Shown here: positions 55,305 through 64,000 of the stretch, piece by piece | Position numbering within the stretch: the first letter of the stretch is position 1 | How the letters are laid out: each line of letters begins with the position of its first letter | Assembly: GCF_014083945.1 (NCBI RefSeq) | Contig: NZ_CP046444.1 | Location: forward strand, 3,472,001-3,536,000 | Source: Granulicella sp. 5B5 | GTDB lineage: Bacteria; Acidobacteriota; Terriglobia; Terriglobales; Acidobacteriaceae | Reading direction: 5' to 3' | DNA length: 64,000 nucleotides | Made by a program: the position numbers and the translations under genes | Notes under the pieces: generated by a model | The model's database searches: none | What the model saw: the letters and a program-made list of their open reading frames with translations, nothing else | Told to the model about the DNA's origin: nothing

Positions 55305-56561
55305 TTGCTCGCTCACATCCTGTTGTCCGCGATTGTGGGCCTCAGCATTCTGCTCATGCTCGTCCGCCCGCGCAACATCGCGGAGGTCTGGTGGGTCGGC
55401 GGCGGTGCATTTCTGCTGGTCGCTGTTCGACTCATCCCACTCTCGCTCGCCGGCCGCGCCATCGCGCAGGGTACCGACGTCTACCTCTTCCTCATCGGCA
55501 TGATGCTGCTCTCCGAACTTGCCCGCGAACAGGGCGTCTTCGACTGGATGTCATCGCATGCCGTTCGCAGCGCGGCCGGTTCCAGCACGCGCCTCTTCAC
55601 TCTCGTCTACGTCATCGGTGCGCTGGTCACCATCTTCATGTCGAATGACGCCACCGCCGTCGTTCTCACCCCCGCCATCCTCGCTGCCGTACGCAAGGCA
55701 AAAGTTGAGCCGTTGCCGCACCTCTTCGCCTGCGCGCTCATCGCGAACGCAGCCTCGTTTGTGCTGCCCATCTCCAATCCCGCCAACCTCGTCGTCTTCG
55801 ACGGCGCAATGCCTCCACTCGCGCGCTGGCTCGCGGGCTTCGCACTGCCGTCGCTGCTCTCCGTCGCCGTCACCTACACGGTCATGCGCATCCTCTTCCG
55901 CAAGCAATTGCGCGCTCCACTCGCAGGCTCGTCCAACAATGTCGAACTCAGCAGCAACGGCAAGCTCGTCCTCGTAGGCCTTGCCTTTATGGTCGCCGTG
56001 CTGCTCACAGCCTCCGCGATGGGCCGCGAACTCGGTCTGCCAACTTGCCTCGCCGCATTGGGAATCACTGCCGTCGTCTGCCTCCGCGCGCGCACCAACC
56101 CCCTCGCTCTGGCAAAGGAGATCAGCTGGACCACCCTCGCGCTCGTCGCCGGGCTCTTCGTCATGGTCAACGCGGTCGAGTCCATCGGGGCGCTCCGCTA
56201 TACGCAAGCGGCGCTGGCTTACGTGCAACACCTGCCCACGGCAGCCGGAGCGTACCTCACCGGCTTCGTCGTCGGCATCGCCAACAACCTCATCAACAAC
56301 CTGCCGCTCGGCCTTATTGCCTCGGGAACGCTTCATGCGTCGCGAGTTCAAGGCCTGCTAGCCAATGCGATTCTCATCGGCGTCGATCTCGGCCCGAACC
56401 TCTCCGTCACCGGCTCGCTTGCCACCATCCTCTGGCTGCTCGCTCTGCGCAAGGAGCACGTTGAGGTCAGCTTCGGTCAGTTCCTGAAAATCGGAATCGT
56501 GGCGATGCCCATCGCTCTGGCCGCAGCCTTAGCGGGTGCTGTGCTAGTGCACAGCTTTTAG
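55305..56561 (+). CDS. ArsB/NhaD-type membrane transporter
   Basis: 418 aa from a TTG with GGAGGAC seven bases upstream. About 11 membrane helices; DVYLFLIGMMLLSELAREQG, NDATAVVLTPAILA, ANAASFVLPISNPANLVVFDG and NNLINNLPLGLIASG are the ion-transporter signatures of ArsB-like arsenite efflux permeases. Without other ars genes the substrate (arsenite or an organic anion) is uncertain. Its stop overlaps that of the convergent next gene by 4 nt. Confidence 0.8.
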   Translation: MLAHILLSAIVGLSILLMLVRPRNIAEVWWVGGGAFLLVAVRLIPLSLAGRAIAQGTDVYLFLIGMMLLSELAREQGVFDWMSSHAVRSAAGSSTRLFTLVYVIGALVTIFMSNDATAVVLTPAILAAVRKAKVEPLPHLFACALIANAASFVLPISNPANLVVFDGAMPPLARWLAGFALPSLLSVAVTYTVMRILFRKQLRAPLAGSSNNVELSSNGKLVLVGLAFMVAVLLTASAMGRELGLPTCLAALGITAVVCLRARTNPLALAKEISWTTLALVAGLFVMVNAVESIGALRYTQAALAYVQHLPTAAGAYLTGFVVGIANNLINNLPLGLIASGTLHASRVQGLLANAILIGVDLGPNLSVTGSLATILWLLALRKEHVEVSFGQFLKIGIVAMPIALAAALAGAVLVHSF

Positions 56562-56902
56562 AACTTGTAAGGAAGGTTCTTCCAGAGCAGCGGTATGTAA
56601 TACGTCTCCAGGTACCACGACACGACGAACAGAAACGCCATAGCTCCCAGCGTCAGGAAGTAGATCCGCATCGGCAGCGTCCCCAGTATGGAGGGTAACG
56701 GCTCGGCCCCGCGACGCTCCGCCCACGCAAAGAACAGCCCGCTCACAAGGCAGCACGCCGCAGCCAGCGCAGCCCTGTCCATCGAAAGCAGCAGCCGGTC
56801 CTCCCAATGCGTGCCCGGCACAAAGAACGCGCTGAACAGCAACGGGAACAGCGACAGCAGGCTCACCATAAACGAGAACGGTTTGCCGAGTTCGACCAGC
56901 AC
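56558..56902 (-). CDS. Small membrane protein of unknown function
   Basis: 114 aa, three hydrophobic segments (FMVSLLSLFPLLFSAFFV; AALAAACCLVSGLFFAWA; IYFLTLGAMAFLFVVSWYL). No recognised domain. It ends inside the stop region of the convergent ArsB-like gene and begins 57 bp downstream of the citrate synthase stop. Confidence 0.6.
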   Translation of the reverse strand: MLVELGKPFSFMVSLLSLFPLLFSAFFVPGTHWEDRLLLSMDRAALAAACCLVSGLFFAWAERRGAEPLPSILGTLPMRIYFLTLGAMAFLFVVSWYLETYYIPLLWKNLPYKF

Positions 56903-56959
56903 CGCGGGCCTCCTGCGACGCCACTATCGTAACTCCAAACCTGTGCGGATGGCTCGAAA

Positions 56960-58126
56960 CTATGCGCTCGGCTTGGGCGGGTACGGCTTGGTCTGCGACG
57001 TCCGCTGCTCCATCGGCACATAGGGCGCAGGCCACGCCGGGCCCGTGTAGTCCGCGCGCGGGCGGATCAGCCGGTTGTCGTCGTGCTGCTCAATCACATG
57101 CGCGCACCAGCCCGCAATGCGGCTGATCGCGAAGATCGGCGTGAACAGGTCGATGTCGATGCCCAGCGTCGTGTACGTGCTCGCCGAGTAGAAATCGACG
57201 TTCGCGTTCAGCTTCTTCTCGTCCTTCACAAACAGTTCGATCTTGCGCGACATCTCATACCACTTCGGGTTCGCGTCCCTGCCCAGGTCTTCGGACATCT
57301 TGCGCAGGTGCGTCGCGCGCGGGTCTTCGGTGGTGTACACGCGGTGGCCGAACCCGGAGATCTTCACCTTGTTCGCCAGCATCGTGCGCACATGCTCCAC
57401 CGGGTCCTCGCCCGCCTTGTCGATGTCGTACAGCAGGTGCATCACAGCCTCGTTCGCACCGCCGTGCAGCGGCCCCTTCAGCGCACCGATCGCGCCGGTA
57501 ATGGCCGAGTGCATATCGCTCAGCGTCGCCGCGATCACGCGTGCTGCAAACGTGCTCGCATTCAGTTCGTGGTCCGCGTGCAGAATCAACGCTACATCGA
57601 GTGCCTTGGTCGCGGTCTCGGTCGGCAGCTCGCCGTTCAGCATCCACAGGAAGTTCCCTGCATGCGAGAGCGAGGTGTCGGGCTTCACAATCTCCTTGCC
57701 CTTGCGGATGCGGTCGAATACCGCCACGATCATCGCAATCTGCGCCGTCAGCCGGAAGCTCTTGCGCAGGTTGCCGGTGTGCAGCACGCTCTTCTCGTCC
57801 GGGTCGTAGATCGACAGCAGCGACACCGCTGTGCGCAGCACCTCCATCGGCGACGCGGTCTTCGGCACGTTCTCCAGGAACTCGATCACGTCATCCGGTA
57901 GCTGACGCGCCGCGGCCAGCTGATGGCTGAAGTCGTTTAGCTCGCCCGCCGTCGGCAACGCGCCGTTCCACAGCAGGTATGTCACCTCTTCAAAGCTGCT
58001 CTTTTCGGCCAGCTCGTGGATATCAATACCACGGTAGGACAGGATGCCCTTGGCGCCATCGATAAAGCAGATGGAGGATTCATTCGCGACGACGTCCTGC
58101 AAACCTTTGGGAGCGGAGGTAGACAT
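56960..58126 (-). CDS. Citrate synthase
   Basis: 388 aa from MSTSAPKG, with AAAGGAGAAC upstream. Type II-like short citrate synthase: catalytic His in LILHADHELNAST and GALKGPLHGGANEAV, HRVYTTEDPRA and the late Asp in VDFYSAS, together with RIAGWCAHVIEQ. Condenses acetyl-CoA and oxaloacetate; a 2-methylcitrate synthase of similar length cannot be excluded from sequence alone. Monocistronic. Confidence 0.92.
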   Translation of the reverse strand: MSTSAPKGLQDVVANESSICFIDGAKGILSYRGIDIHELAEKSSFEEVTYLLWNGALPTAGELNDFSHQLAAARQLPDDVIEFLENVPKTASPMEVLRTAVSLLSIYDPDEKSVLHTGNLRKSFRLTAQIAMIVAVFDRIRKGKEIVKPDTSLSHAGNFLWMLNGELPTETATKALDVALILHADHELNASTFAARVIAATLSDMHSAITGAIGALKGPLHGGANEAVMHLLYDIDKAGEDPVEHVRTMLANKVKISGFGHRVYTTEDPRATHLRKMSEDLGRDANPKWYEMSRKIELFVKDEKKLNANVDFYSASTYTTLGIDIDLFTPIFAISRIAGWCAHVIEQHDDNRLIRPRADYTGPAWPAPYVPMEQRTSQTKPYPPKPSA

Positions 58127-58224
58127 GCTGCGTTCTCCTTTAGAAATCAAATGTCGATTGATTATCGAATGTGGCTTCTGCGATTGTCATGTCAATCGCG
58201 CGAATATCGAAAACCCTGTGCGAT

Positions 58225-59217
58225 TCAGCTCGCACGAAACCGCTGCGGTGCAAATGCGTCGAGCGTCACAACAGGCTCTTTGCCCTCGATCAGGTCGGCC
58301 ACAATCTGTGCTGTCGCCGGCGCCAGCAGGATGCCGTTGCGAAAGTGTCCCGTCGCCCACAACACGTCGCCATCACGCCCAATTACCGGCAGCATGTCTG
58401 GCGTAGCGGGCCGCAGCCCAGCCCATGCCTCCACTATCGGCGCAGCCTGTTCATCGCTCAAAGCAGGCAGCAACTCTGCCGCCAGCGCACGCAACCGCTC
58501 CAGGTCGTCAGCATGCGTCGCTGTATCGAAGCCCGCATCTTCCACAGTCGCACCGATCACTGCTGTTCCGGCCTGCGGTCCTGCGGTGCGCGGCACCACG
58601 TACACGGCTTCGCTGCGGTGCACCTCACCGAGCGCGCGCAACTCCTCCGGCAGCGCAACCCGCAGCATCTGCCCCTTGCGCGGACTGACCGGCACACGCC
58701 CCTCCGGAGACAGTTTTCCAGCCCACGCACCCGCAGCCATGACTTTCGTCAGCCTTTTCAGGTTCGAGTCTTCCATGGGGCTTTCTTCGCGCAGATGGAC
58801 GTCCGCAGCACGCGTCGCAGCCAGCAAAGCAACCGCTAGTTGTCGCGGATCCAGCGACATCTCTTCCAGCCGCGTCCGGCTTCCGTCGATTCCATGCTGC
58901 ACCGCAATCCGCGTCTGGATCGGCACCGCTAACCCAGAGAGAGATTCAATCCGCGCCAGGAAGTCCGGATATAAATCCTTGCTGTACTTGGAGATATCGC
59001 GCAGCCCCGGCGGATTGTGCGGGTCCTCGGCAGCCAGCATCCCGGCTGCGGCCCACGACGCCTGCTCCATCGCCCGGCCCCGTTCAAACACCGTCGCCCG
59101 CACTCCGCGCCTCGCCAGCTCCAGCGCAATCGACAGTCCAATGATCCCGCCACCGGCGATCACAACAGGCTGCATGGAGATATCGGGGGGCAGGGCAGGG
59201 GTGGTACGGGCAGGCAT
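58225..59217 (-). CDS. thiO: FAD-dependent glycine oxidase (ThiO-like)
   Basis: 330 aa. The dinucleotide-binding fold is PVVIAGGGIIGLSIALELARRG, with ERGRAMEQASWAAAGMLA and the C-terminal WAGLRPATPDMLPVIGR and GHFRNGILLAPATAQ typical of ThiO. It oxidises glycine to iminoacetate for thiazole synthesis. No other thi gene is nearby. The start after GGAGG is used; an internal ATG at MQPVV would also give a working FAD fold. Confidence 0.85.
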   Translation of the reverse strand: MPARTTPALPPDISMQPVVIAGGGIIGLSIALELARRGVRATVFERGRAMEQASWAAAGMLAAEDPHNPPGLRDISKYSKDLYPDFLARIESLSGLAVPIQTRIAVQHGIDGSRTRLEEMSLDPRQLAVALLAATRAADVHLREESPMEDSNLKRLTKVMAAGAWAGKLSPEGRVPVSPRKGQMLRVALPEELRALGEVHRSEAVYVVPRTAGPQAGTAVIGATVEDAGFDTATHADDLERLRALAAELLPALSDEQAAPIVEAWAGLRPATPDMLPVIGRDGDVLWATGHFRNGILLAPATAQIVADLIEGKEPVVTLDAFAPQRFRAS

Positions 59218-59377
59218 GTGCCTCCATAGTAAGCCATTCTGTTGCTCTAAAAGCGAGGCAAAGCACCATGCGCGATTTTTCAACCAGACGCGTTTTCCCA
59301 GGCTACCGCCCGTACTACATTTAGTCCCTGAACGACCGATAAGTACATAGACACACGCACGTGAAAAAGAGCTGAGT

Positions 59378-59437
59378 AGACAGTAGTGGATAGACAAAAG
59401 GCCCGCATGCGCGGGCCTTCTTCTTTCACTACTGTCT
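59378..59437. repeat. Nested inverted repeat between thiO and next gene
   Basis: Inner hairpin AAGGCCCGC-ATGC-GCGGGCCTT (59398-59419, terminator-like) sits inside a second perfect arm pair AGACAGTAGTG (59378-59388) and CACTACTGTCT (59427-59437). The inner stem would end the minus-strand transcript of the gene at 59442-60011. Confidence 0.75.
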
Positions 59438-59441
59438 GCCT

Positions 59442-60011
59442 CTAAGGCAGCTTGATCGTCTGCGGGTTCTGGTTACGCAGGCTGATCGTCAGCACTGCCG
59501 ACTTCTTGTTGTGCCACGAAGCCTCGGTCATCCCCGGAAACAGCACCAGGACATTGCCCGTGCGTGTCTTGCCGGGGTCGATCTCATCGCCATCGTACAG
59601 TGGCGCGCCCAGGTAGCTGCCCAGTTTCGGGAATGTGCTCTCCAGCCGCCCGTAGTACTGCGGCGCCACGCCCGTCGCTTCTTCGGAGGTGCCGTCCGCG
59701 CTGGTTAGTGTCAGCGTCGTACCGGAGACGTACAGCGGCAGCCGCAGTTTGTCCGTCATGCTCACCGTCACCACCACATACAAATCGTCCTCTGCGCTGT
59801 TGGGGAGCCCCGCCACATGCACGCTGCTGTTGTTGGCAAACTCCGTATGGGGCGCGTAAAGATTCACGCGCTGCAGCTTCAGCTCCGCTGTTTTGCGAGG
59901 GTTCACTAGAAACACCACCACCGCGACAACGATCAGCACCAGAACGGAGATGATGATCGCGGGCATTACGCCGTGGTCAGGTTCAGGCACGAGCTTGAGA
60001 TCGTAGGCCAT
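59442..60011 (-). CDS. Single-span membrane protein of unknown function
   Basis: 189 aa: one N-terminal helix (PAIIISVLVLIVVAVVVFLV) and a beta-rich outer domain, with no recognised family. It lies 70 bp upstream (in transcription order, downstream) of polX on the same strand. A likely promoter-bearing gap separates them; I infer no function. Confidence 0.65.
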   Translation of the reverse strand: MAYDLKLVPEPDHGVMPAIIISVLVLIVVAVVVFLVNPRKTAELKLQRVNLYAPHTEFANNSSVHVAGLPNSAEDDLYVVVTVSMTDKLRLPLYVSGTTLTLTSADGTSEEATGVAPQYYGRLESTFPKLGSYLGAPLYDGDEIDPGKTRTGNVLVLFPGMTEASWHNKKSAVLTISLRNQNPQTIKLP

Positions 60012-60081
60012 GGCTTAGAGCATACCGTGGCCTAAGGTACTGCGGGACACAGAAACCGTGACGCAGTTTTCGAATTGCGCA

Positions 60082-61920
60082 TTACCGAAGGCGGCGCAGG
60101 CTGGCGACCAATTTCTCCACCGGCAGGGTGTTCAGCAGGTCTGCTGCCGTCAGCCAGGCCCTCTTCAGCTGCACTATCCCGAACTCAATCTGATCCAACC
60201 CCGCCACGGAGTGGGCGTCCGTGTTCACCACCAGCTTGCACCCCTGCTCCTGCGCCAGCCGCATATTCAGGTCGCTCAGGTCGGAGCGTGCCGGGGCCGC
60301 GTTGTGCTCCACCGCCACACCCAGCTTCGCCGCGGCGGGCAGCAACACGCTCAGGTCGATCTTGTACGGCTCGCGCTCCAGCACTTTGCGCCCCGTCGGG
60401 TGCCCCAGGATGTGTACCTGCGGGTTCTCCGCCGCGCGCATCACCCTCGCTGTCACCTCCTCGGCCGTCTGGTTGAACCCCGAGTGCACGCTCGCCACTA
60501 CGATATCCAGTTGCGCCAGCGTCTCGTCCTCCAGATCCAGCCTCCCATCCAGCAGGATGTCCACCTCCACCCCGGCGAGGATACGGAAGGGAACCGTCGG
60601 CTTCACCGGCTCCACAGCCTCACGAAGCTGCTGCTCATAGCGGGCCCACTGTGGCCCGCGCCCGGCGGCAAACTCCTCGGCCAGTTCCGCGCTCACCGCG
60701 CGGATGCGCTTCGCGTGCGCCAGCGCCCGCTTATCGTCCATGCCATTGGCCATCGCCAGCGCCTTCGAGTGGTCCGTGATCGCGATGTACTCCAGCCCCC
60801 GCGCAATCGCCCCTTCCGCCATCTCGCGGATCGAGTTCGACCCATCGCTCTCGGTCGTGTGCATATGCAGGTCGCCGCGAATGTCGGCGCGCTCGATCAG
60901 CTTCGGCAGAGTATGCGCCGCAGCAGCCTCAATCTCGCCACGGTTCTCCCGCATCTCCGGCGGAATGTACTCCAGCTCCAGCGCGTTATAGATCTCCGCC
61001 TCGGTCGCGGCGGCAACGATGGCGTTGTCCTCCAGCCGCAGCAGCGCATACTCGCTCAGCGTCATGCCGCGCTTGATCGCCCGCTGCCGCAGCGCCACGT
61101 TGTGCATCTTCGACCCCGTGAAGTACTGCAGCGCCGCCCCGTAGCTGGCTCGCGGCAGCAGCCGCACATCCACCTGCAGGTTGTTGCGCAGCGTAAAGCT
61201 CACCTTGTTCTGCCCCTTGGCTAGCAGCTTGTCGATCAGCGGCAACCCAGCCACATGTTCCACCGCAGCAGCCACCACCTCCGGCTCACACGCCGGCCCG
61301 GTCACCAGCAAGTCCAGGTCGCCACACGTCTCGCGTCCGCGCCGCAGAGACCCCGCCGGCGTAATCGTCTCAATCCCCTCAAACGCAAAGATCAGCCGGC
61401 TGATTCGCTCCGCAAACTCCTTTGCCACATCAATCCGAAACCGCGACGAGTTCTTCCGATAGTCCTCGATCCCCTTCAGCAGCTTGTCCGTAAACTTCTG
61501 CCCCATGCGCGGAAGCGGCAGCAGGCCGCCGCGCTTGGCCGCCTCTTCCAGCTCATCCAGGTTCGTTACCTGCAGAGCGCTATATACCAGCGCCACCGTC
61601 TTCGGGCCCATCCCCGGCAGCCGCAGCAGCTCCAGCATCGTTGCCCTGTACTTCGTCAGCAGCTCCTCACGCAGAGGCATCGTCCCCGTCGCCACCAGGT
61701 CGCGGATGTTCTGCGCCATCCCCTTGCCGATCCCCGGAATAGCCAGCAGTGCCTTCGGGTCGGCATCTGGCCCAGCCAGCGTCGCCAGTTGCGTCGTCTG
61801 CTGCTCCACTGCTTCGGCAGCCCGGCGGTAGCTCCGTATGCGAAACGCATCGCCCCCGTCGATCTCCAGCAGCGCGGCCGTCTCATCCAGCAGCCGTGCG
61901 ATCGTGATGTTTTCCATCAT
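60082..61920 (-). CDS. polX: DNA polymerase/3'-5' exonuclease PolX
   Basis: 612 aa. The N-terminal pol X core holds two helix-hairpin-helix elements (LLAIPGIGKGMAQNI, LLRLPGMGPKTVALVY) and the nucleotidyltransferase site GSLRRGRETCGDLDLLV. The C-terminal PHP domain (about 340-575) carries DLHMHTTESDG, AITDHSKALAM and NTDAHSV metal ligands for the exonuclease. Works in base-excision repair. Begins ATGATG. Confidence 0.95.
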   Translation of the reverse strand: MMENITIARLLDETAALLEIDGGDAFRIRSYRRAAEAVEQQTTQLATLAGPDADPKALLAIPGIGKGMAQNIRDLVATGTMPLREELLTKYRATMLELLRLPGMGPKTVALVYSALQVTNLDELEEAAKRGGLLPLPRMGQKFTDKLLKGIEDYRKNSSRFRIDVAKEFAERISRLIFAFEGIETITPAGSLRRGRETCGDLDLLVTGPACEPEVVAAAVEHVAGLPLIDKLLAKGQNKVSFTLRNNLQVDVRLLPRASYGAALQYFTGSKMHNVALRQRAIKRGMTLSEYALLRLEDNAIVAAATEAEIYNALELEYIPPEMRENRGEIEAAAAHTLPKLIERADIRGDLHMHTTESDGSNSIREMAEGAIARGLEYIAITDHSKALAMANGMDDKRALAHAKRIRAVSAELAEEFAAGRGPQWARYEQQLREAVEPVKPTVPFRILAGVEVDILLDGRLDLEDETLAQLDIVVASVHSGFNQTAEEVTARVMRAAENPQVHILGHPTGRKVLEREPYKIDLSVLLPAAAKLGVAVEHNAAPARSDLSDLNMRLAQEQGCKLVVNTDAHSVAGLDQIEFGIVQLKRAWLTAADLLNTLPVEKLVASLRRLR

Positions 61921-62093
61921 CGTTCCCTGTCTTTCCGATTCAAGCCTTCACGCCCCAAACGCGATTGTAGCCGCCGACCGTGTGCAGTCGACTTAAACAC
62001 AGAAGCCCCGCTCGCCTGGGCATCGTGCCACTCAGGCCTGCGGAGCTCCTCATCTTTTCGGATAATCTCGCTTTGCGCTTATCTCGCTTATCC

Positions 62094-62309
62094 TTAGACA
62101 GCCTTAGTTCGGGTTACCTGGTCTGCCTGCGGTCCTTTCGCTCCCTGGATGACGTCGAACTCCACCTCGTCGCCCTCCTTCAGGCTCTTGTATCCGTCCA
62201 ACTGGATGGAGCTGTAATGAACGAACACGTCTGGCCCGTCCTCACGCCCTAGGAATCCGTATCCCTTTGCGTTATTGAACCACTTCACTACGCCTTTGTA
62301 CTGTGCCAT
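62094..62309 (-). CDS. Cold-shock protein, CspA family
   Basis: 71 aa. RNA-binding beta-barrel with RNP1 [10 protein letters not shown] and RNP2 VFVHYS. Starts [16 protein letters not shown]. The start lacks a Shine-Dalgarno at normal distance: the nearest good one (AGGAGG, 62339-62344) is 29 nt away and belongs to a five-codon leader ORF. Confidence 0.95.
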   Translation of the reverse strand: MAQYKGVVKWFNNAKGYGFLGREDGPDVFVHYSSIQLDGYKSLKEGDEVEFDVIQGAKGPQADQVTRTKAV

Positions 62310-62315
62310 GAGTCT

Positions 62316-62344
62316 TTATTCCCGTCCAGTCATCGTTGCCTCCT
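62316..62344 (-). promoter_or_regulatory. Five-codon leader ORF and Shine-Dalgarno before csp
   Basis: AGGAGG, five bases, then ATG-ACT-GGA-CGG-GAA-TAA (MTGRE), and the csp ATG six bases after the stop, in the same frame. Arranged as an upstream ORF that could set csp translation by reinitiation. The remaining leader (62345-62540) shows no other gene. Confidence 0.5.
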
Positions 62345-62540
62345 GTCTGAAGACGACAGAAGGTTAGACTTTTAAGACGCGCACAGCATCCGTTTAGCTG
62401 CTTTCATCCTGTTGAAAACACACCAAAACGAACAGTTCGGTGAACAAATGGGCCTAACCCTCTTTTATTTCAGTAAGTATTGATCCGGTGAACTGTCACA
62501 TTCCTGTCATCAAATAATCGGCACAAAACGCTCAATCTGC

Positions 62541-63206
62541 CTACGCAGGCAGCGCCTGCTTTGCCGCTCCTCCGTGCATCGACGCATACAGCAGAACCCC
62601 GATCAGCGTCTTCCCATCCTCGATCTTCCCGGCATGGATCATCGCCAGCACCTCAGACAGCGGCGTCATATGCAGCTCGATCTTCTCGTCGTCCTCAGGA
62701 GCCGCCTCCCCCAGCGTCAGGTCCGTCGCCAGCACGATGTTCATCGCCTCGCTCAGGAACCCTGGGCTCGCATAGTACTTCGTATGCAGCGACCACTTCT
62801 TCGCGCGGTAGCCTGTCTCTTCGATCAGCTCCCGCTTCGCCGCCGGGATCAGCTTCTCGCCCGGCTCAATGCGCCCCGCCGGCAGCTCCAGCAAAAACTT
62901 TCCCGCCGCATGACGATACTGCCGGATCAGCAGAATCCCCGGGTCCGCCGGGTTCGTCCTGTCGTCCACCGCAAGAATCACCGCCGACCCGTTGTGCCGG
63001 ATCACATCGCGCTTCAGCACCTTGCCGCCGCCACCCGGTTCTGTTACTTCATCCCGAGTCACCCAGAACACACGGCTCTTGAACACCGTCTTCGACGACA
63101 GCACCTTCGCCTTGCCGCTCAGCTTCACCGGGGCTGTGGTTGCAGCGGCCTTCTTCGCCGCACTCTTCTTCGCCATCTTTGCAGGAGACTTCTTCTTCGT
63201 AGCCAT
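62541..63206 (-). CDS. Nudix hydrolase (ADP-ribose pyrophosphatase type) with basic N-terminal tail
   Basis: 221 aa. Nudix box GRIEPGEKLIPAAKRELIEETGY-type (Glu pair and Gly present) at about 115-137 within an ADPRase-like fold (VILAVDDRT, LLIRQYRH). The first 33 residues (ATKKKSPAKMAKKSAAKKAA) are Lys/Ala/Pro-rich, like a histone-H1-type tail, unusual for a Nudix enzyme. Hydrolyses nucleotide diphosphate-X; ADP-ribose likely. Confidence 0.85.
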   Translation of the reverse strand: MATKKKSPAKMAKKSAAKKAAATTAPVKLSGKAKVLSSKTVFKSRVFWVTRDEVTEPGGGGKVLKRDVIRHNGSAVILAVDDRTNPADPGILLIRQYRHAAGKFLLELPAGRIEPGEKLIPAAKRELIEETGYRAKKWSLHTKYYASPGFLSEAMNIVLATDLTLGEAAPEDDEKIELHMTPLSEVLAMIHAGKIEDGKTLIGVLLYASMHGGAAKQALPA

Positions 63207-63328
63207 CTTCTTAACCTAGCAGCAAGCCATCCTCCGCGAATCCCTGCATCGCACTTCCCGCCCGCGCATCCAAACTCCTGTTGTCCGCAACGCACCTTTC
63301 ACTCCGGGATGAGAAACTGAATCCACCG

Positions 63329-64000
63329 ATGACACCTGAGTGCCACCCCATCTCGACGCTGCCCGACACCACGCCGCTCTTCCGCGACTTCGCCGGACCC
63401 TCAGTGTCCGTGCCCGCCGGGCTCCGCCGCTGGTACCCCGCCGACCCCTTCAGCATGGATTGGGCGCACGTCGCGCCCACACTCTCGCCCGAGCACCGCA
63501 ACCGCCTCGCCGACGCGCTCCTCCGCCAGACCGACCGCTTCGACGCCTCCGGCGCGGTCCTCGCCAACATCGAGCGCCTCAAGCACGGCGCCTCCGCCGT
63601 CGTCACCGGCCAGCAGGTCGGCCTCTTCGGCGGCCCGTTGCTCACGCTGCTCAAAGCCGCCACCGCCATCCGCAAGGCGCAGGACGCCACCCGCCTCACC
63701 GGCCGCGAGCACGTCCCCATCTTCTGGCTCGCCAGCGAAGACCACGATCTAGCCGAAGTCGACCAGGTCTCGCTCCTCAGCAAAACCGCCGTCGAAACCC
63801 TGCACCTCAACCTCGACGCCAGCAAGCCGCTCCCCGTCGGCGCGCGCGTCCTCGGCGACCGTGGCGACGAAGGCCACCATCGCCTCGCCGAAGAGCTGGA
63901 CAAGGCCTGCGAACTTCTCGGCTGGGCGCCCATCTGCGATCTCCTTCGCGAGTGTTACACCCCCGGCGCAACCCTCGCCTCCGCCTTCGGCCGTCTCATC
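63329..64000 (+). CDS. bshC: Bacillithiol biosynthesis cysteine-adding enzyme BshC (partial, runs off window)
   Basis: Open from ATG to the window end, 224 codons, about 40% of a normal BshC (about 540 aa). The signatures VVTGQQVGLFGGPLLTLLKA and IFWLASEDHDLAEV are diagnostic. BshC adds cysteine to glucosaminyl-malate, the last step of bacillithiol, the low-molecular-weight thiol used in place of glutathione. The longer minus-strand frame over the same DNA is a shadow. Confidence 0.93.
   Translation, partial: MTPECHPISTLPDTTPLFRDFAGPSVSVPAGLRRWYPADPFSMDWAHVAPTLSPEHRNRLADALLRQTDRFDASGAVLANIERLKHGASAVVTGQQVGLFGGPLLTLLKAATAIRKAQDATRLTGREHVPIFWLASEDHDLAEVDQVSLLSKTAVETLHLNLDASKPLPVGARVLGDRGDEGHHRLAEELDKACELLGWAPICDLLRECYTPGATLASAFGRLI

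Noticed and set aside
63211-63933. A 240-codon minus-strand open frame at the window end
   Set aside because: It lies antisense to bshC, whose motifs are unmistakable, and has a Ser/Arg-rich composition with no family.

Overview
The window looks like chromosome from a soil acidobacterium of the Terriglobia (Acidobacteriaceae; Granulicella, Terriglobus or Edaphobacter-like). This is inferred from high G+C, the Acidobacterium-type VWFA protein, small acidobacterial membrane proteins, a LacI-GH3-GH31 plant-polysaccharide locus, and dispersed intergenic repeats with a 'GGGACTGAAGTCCC'-type core. I see no phage, transposase, integrase, CRISPR array or rRNA operon. It holds about 60 genes and one tRNA.

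Layout. 0-6.1 kb: a LacI regulator with a likely operator, divergent from secreted GH3 and GH31 glycosidases (probably xyloglucan or related oligosaccharides). 6.4-11 kb: a YVTN beta-propeller lipoprotein, then a minus-strand cytochrome c maturation cluster ccmA-ybaK-ccmB-ccmC-ccmD with a tRNA-editing deacylase inside it. 11.1-13 kb: a SAM-I riboswitch followed by a threonine-synthase-like PLP enzyme and a CysO-like sulfur carrier. This is the most interesting locus: it fits homocysteine synthesis from O-phosphohomoserine with a protein thiocarboxylate as sulfur donor (the MetM/MetO route known from Streptomyces), here under SAM control. 13-22 kb: an aminotransferase, two tiny membrane proteins, and the proteostasis cluster tig-clpP-clpX-lon, interrupted by a convergent membrane-protein gene. 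22-29.6 kb: a Tat-exported Gfo/Idh/MocA oxidoreductase with a DUF6807 partner, a TsdA-like dihaem cytochrome with a DsrE-like protein, a CAP-domain protein, a Crp/Fnr regulator, a family-5 uracil-DNA glycosylase, YtxH and cupin proteins.

29.7-38 kb: ClpC, a Lol-type ABC exporter with an AhpD-like gene in the operon, a zinc alcohol dehydrogenase, and the VWFA protein. 38-45 kb: a three-gene membrane operon with CcmI/SHOCT-like tails, a TPR-like secreted protein, PspC, lysA and a formaldehyde-dehydrogenase-like enzyme. 45-55 kb: YebC, a PagL-like outer-membrane protein, ftcD, an unknown secreted protein, an ECF sigma/anti-sigma pair, a soluble lytic transglycosylase and two MacB-type permeases. 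55-64 kb: tRNA-Leu(UAA), an ArsB-like permease, citrate synthase, ThiO-like oxidase, PolX, a cold-shock protein with a five-codon leader ORF, a Nudix hydrolase with a histone-like tail, and the start of bshC, which runs off the window end.

Start codons were moved inward where a Shine-Dalgarno, signal peptide or domain boundary required it. Functions rest on recognised motifs and family memory, not on a database search.
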